This document shows, piece after piece, positions 1-10,631 of a stretch of 64,000 bases of DNA. The notes below the pieces were generated by a model, which did not search any database, was not told the origin of the DNA, and saw nothing but the letters and a program-made list of their open reading frames with translations. Position 1 is the first letter of the stretch. Each line of letters begins with the position of its first letter. Origin of the DNA: Nicotiana tabacum (Eukaryota > Streptophyta > Magnoliopsida > Solanales > Solanaceae); contig NC_134084.1 of NCBI RefSeq assembly GCF_000715075.1, positions 98,436,411-98,500,410 on the forward strand. The letters run 5' to 3'. The position numbers and the translations under genes were made by a program.

Positions 1-450
1 ATTTTACTCATCTGATAAGGAATACCCCCAATTTTCTCCTCAACAAATGCTATAACATTGAAATCCCCTATAACACACCAAGGGATAGTGTATGTGGAAG
101 ATTTATGTCTCAGGATATCCCATAAGGGTCTCCTCATTACTGGTTCACATTTGGCATAGTACATTGTGAGGTTAAAAATATTTTCATCCTCCACATGTTT
201 CATCTCCATAGATATTTGTTGCTCATCAGAATCTAGAACCTTAGTAGTGAATTCTTTATCCTAGAATACCTAAATTTTGTCATTGATATTGGAAGCTTCT
301 TGGTGCATAGAGAGCTAAAGTATAAAGTAGTTGATGTGAATGTTATCCAGGAAGGGTTCAAGGATAGCAATGAAGGATAGTTGGTGAAATTGTTTTAGGA
401 TTCTGAGTCTTTAAATAACTCCTGAGGTCCTAATACCTTTTGCATTCCAT
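1..450 (-). pseudogene. L1-type LINE ORF2, N-terminal endonuclease fragment
   Basis: Read on the minus strand, this stretch encodes the start of an APE-type endonuclease of an L1 LINE. Near 420-450 it reads WNAKGIRTSG, then HQLSFIAILEPF, and near 1-100 PWCVIGDFNVIAFVEEK followed by GGIPY. These are the usual opening blocks of plant LINE ORF2, whose product nicks target DNA for reverse transcription. At least two in-frame stops lie between the blocks, so it is not functional. It runs off the left window edge. It lies directly downstream of the ORF1 remnant on the same strand, as in an intact LINE. The family call is firm; the subfamily is unknown. Confidence 0.8.
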
Positions 451-463
451 ACAAGTGTACTAA

Positions 464-2697
464 TTATTGAGGTTTTGATGGGGTTGTGTATTTTGGTGTT
501 ATATTGGTTGCTACAGCTGTTTTACTTTTGGTAACTCTTGGTGATGGTCCCATCCTGGGTGATAGGTTTTGTGTCATGATGAGTTCTTTTTTATCAGATG
601 ATCCATTTACAGCTTCAATAAGAAATTCACAAAGCTGATCATTATGATCATTTTCTTCTTCCGACCAATCCCCAGGTTCAACAGGTTCATCCTTAAATTG
701 GATGGGTTTGTATTCATCATCTTCAGGATATTTTGTATCACAATCAATGTTGAAAATCTCATCTTCAACAATCTTCTTTTTTTGGGAATCAGAGTCCTGC
801 ATATGATTTTGCTCTATTGATGACATTTTTGCATTTTTCCTTCTCATTGCTCTTCTTTTTTTCTGGCCCTGATTATTTTTTAGTTTTGGTGTCTGAATGG
901 AAAAGTCAGAAGCAGCCTTTGCTTTGCCTTTAGCCAGTTGTTTAATGATATTTGACTGATCTTCCTCAAAACTACTAATATCCAGATTGATATCCTCCCC
1001 TGACTAATTGTTTGGAGGATGATTGGAGGTATCAATAATGGAATAGCCCAGCTTATGCTGGTTAGGATTATGTGCCAGAGGACTCTCATGTAGAGCATGA
1101 GGAACTTCACCTTTATTTGGATCCCTCCTCCCATTAGAGCTATGTTCTTCCTGATAATTCCTTTTTTACTCCTTCCGTTTCAGCAGCAGAAGCCAGTGTA
1201 GGATGAGGACTCATCTACTGTGTAGCTATAAGAGCACTAACCCGGTATTGTTTTTGTATTGTGGCTGTTTCTTTCCTTTGCTGCTGAGTCTCTCTACTTT
1301 ATTAAGCTTGTGTATCAGTTTGTGTTTCAATTTGTGAGTTTCACTGATTTTTTGTGATCTTGTAGCTTGCTTGGTATGAACGTTTGGTGCTGTTTTTTTT
1401 TATTATTTTGCCATTTGAATTGTCTTTTCCTCTGTGTTTTCCATCTTTCCTTTTCATTGATTGTGATAGATTGTTGATGTTCCTTTCCTTGTAAGTTCTC
1501 AGAAGTTTTGGTTTCCTTAATCTGACTAGTGGTTGACCCTCCTAATTTCTGTGGTTCTGTTGAATGCTGTTGGTGATTAGCATTGGCTTCATTGCTTTGG
1601 TTCTACTTTTGAATGACCTGATTTTGAGCTGATGGTTTGTTTTGTTGAACTTCCTGGTGGCTTTCAACTGCATTCTGGTCTTTTTTTCTTTTTATTTTCC
1701 TCCGCTTTCAACCTGATAAGGCAATCATGTGAGTTGTGATCCAGATGTTTGCAATAGAGGCAGTACTCAAGGATATTCTCATATTGTACTTCAAGCCGCA
1801 TTCCATCACAATTCTCATCTTCATCAAATCCCAACCATACATGATGGGGCCTTGGCTTTGTTAAGTCAATTTGCATCTTAATCTTAGCCACACTTTTTCT
1901 GATTTTTTGAAAAGAAGCTAAGTACAAGTGAAGAGCTTCCTACTAGAGATAGTAAAACTGTTAAGAGCTCCATATAGTCGAAGTGCCAAGGTAGTTCCGG
2001 CACCACTACCCATGAAGGGACAGTTAGTGAATCTTCATTAGGGTTAAATGTGGGAGTCCATGCTTCTAGTTTCATCATTTGTACCTGTATGTACATGAGC
2101 TGTCTAGTCCATACTGTAACTTAATCATACACATTGTCCAAATCTATGTAGACTATTCTATCATTGAAATGTGCTATCTTAACCCCTCCCTTAAACTCAA
2201 TTTATGCCACAAAGCTTCTTCTAATGATCTCCATTCTTGGCATTGTGTTAGAAAATTTCCCAACAATTATGAACCTACATTTGGCTGCTAGTTTTACCAT
2301 GCAGTCATGTCTGTCAAAAATGACTGTTGGCCGGTCTTGCTTTGTGGTGAATTTTGGTGGCGTGAATTCAATCGATTCTAACTCAGGTTCATGCTTGGCT
2401 CTTAATTAGGTAACATAGGAGTGTTTTATTGTGGGTGGAGGTGGTGCAGGAGTGGTAGGTGGCTATTTTTGTTTGGTATTATTGTCCTTACATTGGGTAC
2501 CATTGATGAAATTATTCAATGTCTGATTAGATGTAGATTGTTGGTTTGTGGGCTTAGTGTGAGCAGGTTTGTCAAAGTTGAATGAAATATTTGGTAGGGT
2601 ATTTATGTTGATGGTTGTTTGGTTATTGAATTTTTCCTGAATTGGGAGGGTAGCTTGAGTGCCTTTGTCATTCAAGTGTTATGGACATATATGAGCC
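464..2697 (-). pseudogene. LINE ORF1, central and C-terminal part (DUF4283, zinc knuckle, acidic tail)
   Basis: This is the larger part of a LINE ORF1, a nucleic-acid-binding protein that coats LINE RNA. In minus-strand order it has a hydrophilic linker (2675-2463), a broken DUF4283 domain (about 2450-1950, with LEAWTPTFNPNED and SWVVVPELPWHF), then AKIKMQIDLTKPRPHHVWLG and a CCHC knuckle CLYCKHLDHNSHDC (about 1760-1700). An acidic C-terminal segment follows (847-464, ending in a LSPRMGPSPR region). Stops and frame changes separate the pieces. The N-terminal part lies at 13455-14233, on the far side of element A. Plant L1 ORF1 proteins have this domain order, so the call is confident. Confidence 0.82.
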
Positions 2698-3389
2698 TAT
2701 TACGACCCGGAATTTCCACCATCGGGACCGTGATGACGCCTAATATTTCACTTGTTAGGCAAGCCAACGTTAGAACAATTTATTCCTTTTAACAATTTAA
2801 GTGATAACAATAAGGAAGAACTAAAATAACTAAAATAATTTAAGTGAATATGCGGAAGCTAAACCAGCCAAACATCTACAATTCCTTGAACCTGGTGTCA
2901 CAAGTGCACGAGCTGCTAGAATAGTAGATACAAAGGTCTGAAATAATGTAAAGCTATCCGAAAAGAAGATGCACAACTAAATAGGAACAAGAAGGGGACT
3001 TCGGGAGCTGCAATCGCTGAGCAGTTGTACCTTAAGTCTCCGTAAGCTGTCTGATCCGAGCTCTCTAGTAGCCGCCGCGGGTAGCCGCCCTAAAAAATCC
3101 GCATAGTATGTAGAGTGCAGTATTAGTACAACTGACCCCAATGTACTGGTAAGTGTCAAGACTGACCTCAACGAAGTAGTAACGAGGCTAAGGCGGGTCA
3201 CCTATACTACAACCTCTATGTAGTCTAAAATAATGATAGAATAATTGAAATACTGTACAAAATTAAATAGCCAACAGAAAAGGATAACTACAGCCTCAAA
3301 ATAAGCCAGTACCATCCAGAATTACCAATTTTTACCAACTTAAATAAGAATACCGAAAAACAATGCAACTCAAGAAATGGAAACATATA

Positions 3390-3690
3390 GGTTGTTGCAG
3401 CGCGCAACCCGATCCTACCAGAAAACATATAATCCTCCCTTGTTCCACCGTGATAATATCAATAACAGTAAATAATATATGTTTGTCGTGGCGTGCAACC
3501 CGATCCCACCATATATTAATAGCAGTATAATAATTCACCATTATTTCACTATATCAATCCACCTTTATTCCACTTGTTGCGGCGTGCATCCCGATCCTAT
3601 CAGACATTACAAATTCACCCTTATACCACCACATCAATTCACCCTTATTACACCTGCTGCGACGTGCAGCTCGATCCCACCATATCAGTA
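3390..3690. repeat. Tandem array in A LTR (rCGTGCAACCCGATCCCACC unit)
   Basis: Units of roughly 60-90 bp each carry a version of GCGTGCAACCCGATCCCACC followed by TATTCCACC-like spacers. They occur near 3400, 3490, 3580 and 3660. The partner LTR carries the same array at about 11240-11520. Confidence 0.7.
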
Positions 3691-4539
3691 TCAAGTACTC
3701 AATTCATAGTCAAATCAACAGTTCAAACCACAATTACCTTTACGGTCAGCAAATACCAAACTAAACCAAAATAGAAACTTTGTACAAATATACAAATCTA
3801 CACGAGTAATACTATACAGCGAGATCAATCCAGCAATTTACAATTAGAAGGTACAAGTAAGTCAATTAAAGCAAATAACAGGGAATCATGAAACTACGAA
3901 GAGAGCTAACATCATTGACAGGAGAACATACTGAATAACAGGTAGCAATTAAGTATGGAAGTCTTTAGAGCATATAATAGTTGAGATAGGAAGGAAGACA
4001 ATTAAGGAAAAGCGATAAATAAGGGAAAACAGATAATTCGGCGGCGTATAAGCACTCGTCACCTTGCATATATGCCGCTCACATGGAATTCACATAACAT
4101 AAAGTCTGAGGGTTCCTAATTCCCTCAAGTCAAGGTTAGACATAATACTTACCTCGCTCCAAAGACCACTCAAAGCTAAACCACAACTTTGCCTTTCAAA
4201 CTAACCTCCAAACCAACAATATCTAGAAAATTACCAACCAAACAATTCAAAATAAGCCTTAGGAATCACCCACGATAACAAAAGACTCAATTTAGGTCAT
4301 TATTGAAAAAGTCAATACCCAGGTCCGCTTGGTCCAAACCCGAAATTTGTACCAAAACCTGATTACCCATTCACCCCTGAGCCTAGATATACAATTGGTT
4401 TTGGAATCCGACCTTAATTTGAGGTCTAAATCCCCAAATTTCAGAATCCCTAGTTTCTACCCAAAAATCCCCAATGATTTGGGGAAGAAAAGGTCTTTGA
4501 AAAATTTCCTAGAGGGTTTCTTGTTTTAAAAGTTTGCGA

Positions 4540-4795
4540 CCTGAGCTTCGCAAATGCAAGAAAAGCTTCGTAAATGCGAGAAAAGCTTCGCAAATGCGAA
4601 ATTCTCACATTTCTGTTGCCCTCGCAAATGCGAACATTTTGTTCGTAAATGCGAAACTGGAGGATCGCAAATGTGACCCTTAACTTCGCAAATGCAAAGT
4701 TGCCCCTCCCAGCCCACTGCTCGCAATTGTGATGCTTCTTCGCAAATGTGAGGCTCGCATTTGCGAGCTAGACCTCGCAATTGCGAAGTTTGCAG
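4540..4795. repeat. Cluster of near-palindromic CGCAAATGCGA motifs in A LTR
   Basis: TTCGCAAATGCGA or a close variant recurs about ten times in 250 bp, in both orientations because the core is nearly palindromic. The partner LTR has the matching cluster at 12515-12755. Confidence 0.75.
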
Positions 4796-5510
4796 ACCTG
4801 AAGCACACCAGCTATGGTTTTTAAGTTCAAAACACTCTGTAGCCTCTCTGAAACTCACCCGAGCCCTCGGGACTCCAAACCAAACATGCACACAAGTCTA
4901 AACACATCATACGAACTTGTTCGTGCGATAAAATCACCAAAATAATACTTAAAACCATGCATTTAGCACCAAATCAAATGAAATTCTCAAGAACACTTTG
5001 AAATTCCGATTTTCATAACCGGACGTTCGAATCACGTCAAATCAACTCTGTTTCTCACTAAATTTCACTTACAAGTCTTAAATGTTATAATGAACCTGCA
5101 CCAAGTTCCGGAACCAAAATACTGACTCGATACCAATAATATCAAACATTAATAATTTCTTAAAAACCATTAAATTTTCAGACTTCCAATTTTCAACAAA
5201 AAATCATAACTCAAGCTAGAGACTTCCGAATCCGATTTTGGGCATACGCCCAGGTCCCATATTTCAATACGAACCCACCGAAACTATCAAAACATGAATC
5301 CGGGTCCGTTTACCAAAAATATTGACCGAAGTCAACTTAAATGAAGTTTTTAAGCAAAAATCCTTATTTTTATCAACTGTCAACACAAAAGCTTTCCAGA
5401 AACACATCCGGACTATGCACGCAAATCGAGGAGGGATAAAATGAGGGTTTTAAGGTATAAGAACATAGAATTTGGTTTTAAATCATAAGATGATCTATAG
5501 GGTCATCACA

Positions 5511-5530
5511 TTCTCCACCCCTAAAACAAT
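5511..5530 (-). other. Polypurine tract of element A
   Basis: Immediately inside the left LTR the plus strand reads TTCTCCACCCCTAAAA, which is TTTTAGGGGTGGAGAA on the sense strand. This is the usual position and composition of the plus-strand primer of a Ty3/gypsy element. Confidence 0.7.
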
Positions 5531-5579
5531 TGTTCGTCCTTGAATGGATATAGAAAAATACTTGGGCTAGTAAAAAGGT

Positions 5580-6228
5580 GGGGATATCTACTCCGCATGT
5601 CCGACTCGGACTCCCAAGTAGATGCCTCGATGGGTTGGCCTCTTCACTGCACACGAACTGAAGGATAACTCTTTGATCTCAACTAGCTAACTTACCAGGC
5701 TAGAATAGCCATCAGCTCCTCCTTATTAGTCAAATCTTTGTCTAACTGGACAGAGCTGAAATCTAGCATATGGGATGGATCACCGTGGTACTTATGGAGC
5801 ATGGACACATGGAATACCGGAGGAACTACTGACAAACTAGGTGGCAATGCAATCTTGTAAGCCACCTCACCCACTCTCTGAAGAATCTCAAAAGGTCCGA
5901 TGTACCTAAGGCTCAACTTTCCCTTCTTTCCAAACCTCATTACACCCTTCGTGGGTGACACACGGAGCAACACTCTCTCTCCGACCATGAATGCAATATC
6001 ACGAGCCTTACGGTCGGCATAACTCTTCTGCCTGGACTGAGCTGAGCTAAGTCTATCCCAAATGATCTTGACCTTATCCAAGGCATCCTTTACTAGATCT
6101 TTACCCAATAATCGAGCCTCCTCCGGCTCAAACCATCCGACCAACGGTCGACACCATCTACGATATAATGCCTCATAGGGAGCCATCTGGATGCTCAACT
6201 GATAAATGTTGTTATAGGCAAACTCCAC
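5580..6228 (-). pseudogene. Element A integrase C-terminal region and broken chromodomain
   Basis: An uninterrupted 178-residue stretch (6228-5692) begins MEFAYNNIYQLSIQMAPYEA and runs through KSYADRKARD, the RYIGPFEILQRVGEVAY block and the PPVFHVSMLHKYHGDPSH block. These are the conserved integrase C-terminal segments of plant Ty3/gypsy elements. The chromodomain expected next, which directs insertion, is frameshifted: pieces are readable at about 5690-5590, but the ORF closes at AILAW. It lies next to the integrase core at 6235-7061, separated by a stop. Confidence 0.85.
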
Positions 6229-6234
6229 AAGTGG

Positions 6235-7061
6235 CTAGAACTGATCCAAAAAGCCTCCGAAGTCAATAACACAAGCGCAGAGCATATCCTCCAATATCTG
6301 AATACTGCGCTCGAACTGTACATCCATCTGAGGATGAAATGCTGTGCTTAACTCAACTTGCGTGCCCAACTCACGCTGTGCTACCTTCCAGAAATGCGAG
6401 GTAAACTGCGTACCTCGATCAGAAATGATAGACATGGGCACAAGACGAACGATCTCGCAGATATAAGTCTTTACCAACCGCTCTGAAGAATAGGTAACTT
6501 CCACAGAAATGAAATGCACTAACTTGGTAAGCCTGTCCATAATGACCCAAACTGCATTGAACTTCCTCTGAGTCCGTGTGAGTCCTACAATGAAATTCAT
6601 AATGATACACTCCCACTTCCACTCATGAATCTCTATCTTTTGAAGCAAACCACCAGGTCTCTGATGCTCGTACTTTTTTGCTGACAATTTAGACACCGAG
6701 CTACATATGCAACTATATCCTTCTACATCCTCATCCACCAATAATGCTGTCGCAAGTCCTGATACATCTTGGTGGCACCCGAATGAATAAAATACCGGGA
6801 ACTGTGGGCCTCCTCTAGAATCAACTCACGGAGTTCATCCACATTAGGCACATAAACACGACCCTGCATCCTCAAAACTCTATCATCTCCAACCGTAACC
6901 TGCTTGGCATCATCGTGCCGTATTATGTCCCTAAGGACAAGTAAATAAGGGTCATCATAATGCTGCTCCCTGATGCGCTCAAGCAATGAAGACCGGGCGA
7001 CTGTACAAGGTAGAACACGACCGGGCTCAGAAACATCCAACCTCACGAATTGATTGGCCAA
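6235..7061 (-). pseudogene. Element A integrase, zinc-binding and catalytic core
   Basis: The 7061-6723 part carries GDDRVLRMQGRVYVPN and the first half of the HHCC zinc finger (HSSRYFIHSGATKMYQDLRQ, then HYWW). The 6741-6235 part carries the core: MNFIVGLTRTQRKF at the first catalytic position, IISDRGTQFTSHFW at the second, and FHPQMDVQFERSIQ near the third. The usual TDGQSER is changed to MDVQFER. The two parts overlap in different frames, so a frameshift breaks the protein. Integrase would join element DNA to the chromosome. Confidence 0.85.
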
Positions 7062-7570
7062 AGCCTAAACACCTAATGCAAGCGGTCTCTTACCGACTGG
7101 AATGTACACAAGGCTGCACATACTTGTTGACTTCCTACTCAAAGCATCGACCAACACATTGGCCTTCCCGAGATGATACAAAATGGTGATATCATAGTCT
7201 TTCAATAGCTCTAACTACCTCAAATTGAGCTCCTTTTGCTTGAACAAATACTGCAAACTTCGATGATCTACGAAATACCTCACACAACACTTTATAACGA
7301 TAGTGCCTCCAAATCTTCAGCGCATGAACAATGGCTGCAAACTGTAAGTCATGAACAAGGTAGTTATTCTAGTAGACCTTTAGCTACCGCCACGCATATA
7401 CAATCACCCTGCTGCCCTATATTAATACCATACCAAGTCCAATACGAGATGCATCACAATTTACCATATAAGATCTTGAAGCTGTGGGCATCACCAACAA
7501 TGGCACTGTTGTCAATGCAATCTTGAGCTTCTAAAAGCTCGCCTCACACTCGTCCGACCATCTGAGCGGG
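7062..7570 (-). pseudogene. Element A RNase H remnant
   Basis: The minus strand shows degenerate RNase H blocks: a VNCDASRIGLGMVL segment, then [20 protein letters not shown], then remnants of the segment leading to integrase. Several stops interrupt it. In the intact element this domain removes the RNA strand during reverse transcription. It lies between the RT and integrase blocks, as expected for Ty3/gypsy. Confidence 0.7.
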
Positions 7571-8943
7571 GCACTCTTCTAGGTCAATCTGGTCAATAGG
7601 GCTACTATAGATGAGAACCCCTCCACAAACCGATGGTAATAACCCGATCCACCTAAATACCCTCTATCGATACAACGTAACCCAAGAAAGCAACTAAACT
7701 CAACCAAAACTCGCATTTTGAAAACTTAGCGTATAGCTGGCTGTCTCTCAGGGTCTAAAGAACAATCTGAAGGTACTGCTCATACTCCTCTTGACTGGTG
7801 GAGTAGATCAAGACATCATCAATAAAACAATCATAAAGGAATCCAAGTAGGGCTTGAAAACCTGGTTCATCAAATCAATAAATGTTGTTGGGGCATTTGT
7901 TAGCCCAAATGATATCACTAGAAGCTCATAATGCCGATATCGAGTCCGAAAATCTATCTTAGGGACATCGGATGACCTAGTCCTCAATTAAAGGTAGCTA
8001 GCCCTCAAATCGATATTTGAAAACACCTTAGCACCCTGAAGCTGATCAAATAAGTCATCAATCCTTGGCAATGGATACTTGTTCTTGATGGTGACTTTGT
8101 TCAACTTCCAATAATCTATGCACGTCCTCATCGATCCATTATTCTTCTTCACATACAACATAGGCGCACCCTAGGGAGAGACACTAGGTCTAATGAAGCC
8201 CTTATCAAGCAAGTCTTGCAACTGCTCCTTCAATTCTTTCAACTCTAGCGGGGCCATACGGTATGGAAGAACAGAAATGGGCTGAATGCCCAAAGCCAAA
8301 TCAATACAAAAGTCAGTATCCCTGTCGGATGCCATCCCCAGTAGTTCTGCAGGAAACACCTCTAGAAACTCACGGACAACTGGTACTGAATCTATATAAA
8401 GAACCTCCGCACTAGAATCGCGGACATAAGCCAAATAAGCTAGACACCCTTTCTCGACCATATGCCGAGCATTCACATAAGAGATAACCCTACTGGTAGA
8501 ATGGATAGGAGTCCCTCTCCACTCCAATCGAGGCAACCCCAGCAAGGCAAAGGTCACCATCTTGGCGTGACAATCCAATATATCATGATAAGGTGAAAGC
8601 CAATCCATACCCATATGACATCAAAATCAACCATATTAAGAAGTAAAAGATCTATGCTAGTCTCAAGACCTCCAATGATAACCACATATGAATGATATAC
8701 ACGATCTACCACAGTAGAATCTCCCACAGGTGTGGATACATATACAGGAGCACTCAAAGAATCACGAAAGCATAACCAAATATGAAGCAAAATAGTACGA
8801 CACATATGAATAAGTAGAACTCGGATCAAATAGAACTGAAGCATCTCTACTGCAAACTGAAACCGTACTTGTGATAACCGTGTCAGATGACTCAGACTTA
8901 GGCCTGGATGGAAAGGCATAGCATCGAGGCTTGGCCCCACCAC
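7571..8943 (-). pseudogene. Element A protease and reverse transcriptase remnant
   Basis: The open part 8614-8171 reads MGMDWLSPYHDILDCHAKMV (end of the protease-linked region) to [16 protein letters not shown] and [10 protein letters not shown], the standard entry to Ty3/gypsy RT. Further on, in broken frames, are [38 protein letters not shown] and a FIDDVLIYS catalytic box near 7815-7840. Upstream, 8943-8615 carries protease fragments in shifted frames. Stops occur throughout. RT would copy element RNA to DNA. The domain is certain from these motifs; activity is ruled out. Confidence 0.85.
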
Positions 8944-9099
8944 TCTGAACTACATATCTAGGATGACCTCCTACTGGATGACCTTCACCTCTAACTGCCT
9001 GACCTACACCTCTAGCGGTCTGGCCTCTACCTCTGGCTCGCTGACCTCTACCTCTAGATGGCTGAGCGGGCGGTAATGCAACCGGTGCTAGAATCAGGG

Positions 9100-10431
9100 C
9101 ACGAGAACTGTACTATGGTGTGCCACCCAATAATCTCGGACAAGTCCTCCGGATATCACCAAAACCACCATACTCATAACATCCATCCATGGTAGTAACT
9201 TTGAATAGGAAGTGCACTGATAGGAGTTGGCGATGCACTATATGTTGGCCGCCCAGAATGAGGCACATAATGACCACGACTCCCTGAAGCACTGTGGGAT
9301 GCCCGAAGCACTGACTGATATGGCATGGGAGGATGACCTCTACCGAAAGTACCCCTACCTCCATAATAGGAACCACTAAATCCACCAGAATGATGAGGTC
9401 TCTTGTCAGATCCTAGACCACTCCCCTAAGCTAGTACTATCTCGACTCGCCTGGCAATATTGGCTACCGCCTGAAAAGAAATCTCACTCCCAGTCTCCTT
9501 AGCCATCTACAATATGATAGGAGATCAAGTCCCTCAATAAACCTCCTCACCTTCTCTCTCTCGGTAGGAAGCAGAAGAATAACATGATGGGCCAGATCCA
9601 CAAATTGAGTCTCGTACTGAGTGACAGTCATAGTTTTCTGTTGTAGATGCTGAACTGCCTCCGATAGTCCTCTCTCTAGGTGATAGGAAGGAACTTCTCA
9701 AGAAATAGCTGAGAGAATTGGTCCCAAGTAAACGCAGGCGACCCAATTGGTCTGGCCAACATATAATCCCTCCACCATTTCTTGGCGGAACCTGACAAAT
9801 GAAATGCAGCAAAATCGACCCCATTGGTCTTCACTATCCCCATGTTCCGTAGAACCTCATGACAACTGTCCAGATAATCCTGGGGATCCTCTGAAGATGC
9901 ACTGCTGAAGTGAACTAGATAAAGCTTGGTAAACCTGTCCAATCTCCATAAAGCCTCAAAAGACATCGCTGATCCATCACCAATCTTTACCGCAACACCC
10001 GGCTGAACTAACCCAACTGGCTGGGTTGCTGGAGTTTGAAACTGAGGAGCCATCTGCTTCAGAGTGTGAGTAGTGGGAGTCTGTGCTCCTCCTCCACCTT
10101 GAGAGACAGCTGGTGCTACAGGAAATGTGCCAGTCTGTGCCACACTCTCCATAAGGCCCACCAAACGGACCAAAGCATCTTGAAGCACTAGGGTAGCGAT
10201 GAACCCCTCCAAGACTTGGGTTAGTCCGATAGTCATAGTCTGGGCTGGAACCTCCTCATCAAACTCTGCCTGAGGCTTCACCGCTGGTGCTACTGCTAGA
10301 GCTCGGGGCTGAGCTTTGCCCCTACCTCGGCCTCTGGCACGACCTCGACCTCAACATCTGCCCCTCGTATGAGCTGTTGCTGGTGGCTCTAGGTGCTGCT
10401 CAACTAAAGATGTGGTACGCGTTCTCACCAT
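9100..10431 (-). pseudogene. Element A gag
   Basis: The minus-strand ATG at 10431 starts an RTRTTS-type basic N-terminus with an early stop. The longest open stretch (10281-9676) contains the gag core: AMSFEALWRLDRFTKLYLVH, DPQDYLDSCHEVL, VDFAAFHLSGSAKKWWRDYM and FTWDQFSQLFLEKFLP. This is the retrotransposon gag domain that forms the particle. A nucleocapsid knuckle follows in another frame near 9190-9130 as CYEYGGFGDIRRTCPRL. It has Tyr in place of the second Cys and Asp in place of His, so zinc binding is lost. Confidence 0.85.
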
Positions 10432-10616
10432 CTGCGAGAGAACAATATAGAAGAGTTCAATCAGCAATGATAAAATAAAATCACACGACAGAGAATAATA
10501 GAAGTAAAACAGCTCCTAACTCCAAAGCCTCTAGAAGATGAGTACAGACGTCTCCGTACAGATATGCCAGACTCTACTAAGTTTGCTCGTGACACGTGAG
10601 ACCTATGTAACCTAGT

Positions 10617-10628
10617 GCTCTGATATCA
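10617..10628 (-). other. Primer-binding site of element A
   Basis: The plus strand reads GCTCTGATATCA, which is TGATATCAGAGC on the sense strand. It differs by one base from TGGTATCAGAGC, the complement of the initiator methionine tRNA 3' end used by many plant LTR elements. It lies three bases from the inner end of the right LTR, which fixes element A as minus-strand. Confidence 0.85.
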
Positions 10629-10631
10629 ACT

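Larger units (their letters stand above)
2698..5510 (-). repeat. Element A 3' LTR (left)
   Basis: This repeat matches 10632-13454 along its whole length. The plus-strand left end is TATTACGACCC, where the partner has TGTCACGACCC; the right end is TCATCACA. In element sense it begins TGTGATGACCC. It contains two internal repeat fields: a GTTGCGGCGTGCAACCCGAT-type array near 3390-3690, and a dense field of CGCAAATGCGA-type motifs at 4540-4790. Predicted ORFs inside it are not genes. Confidence 0.9.

Noticed and set aside
4540..4795. CGCAAATGCGA cluster as a possible CRISPR-like array
   Set aside because: Repeats are short, degenerate and irregularly spaced, and the genome is a plant's; it is a field of LTR-internal motifs.
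4526..4891. 121-codon minus-strand ORF with repeated CE and HLR residues
   Set aside because: It lies in the LTR of element A and results from the CGCAAATGCGA motif cluster; the partner LTR does not keep the frame.
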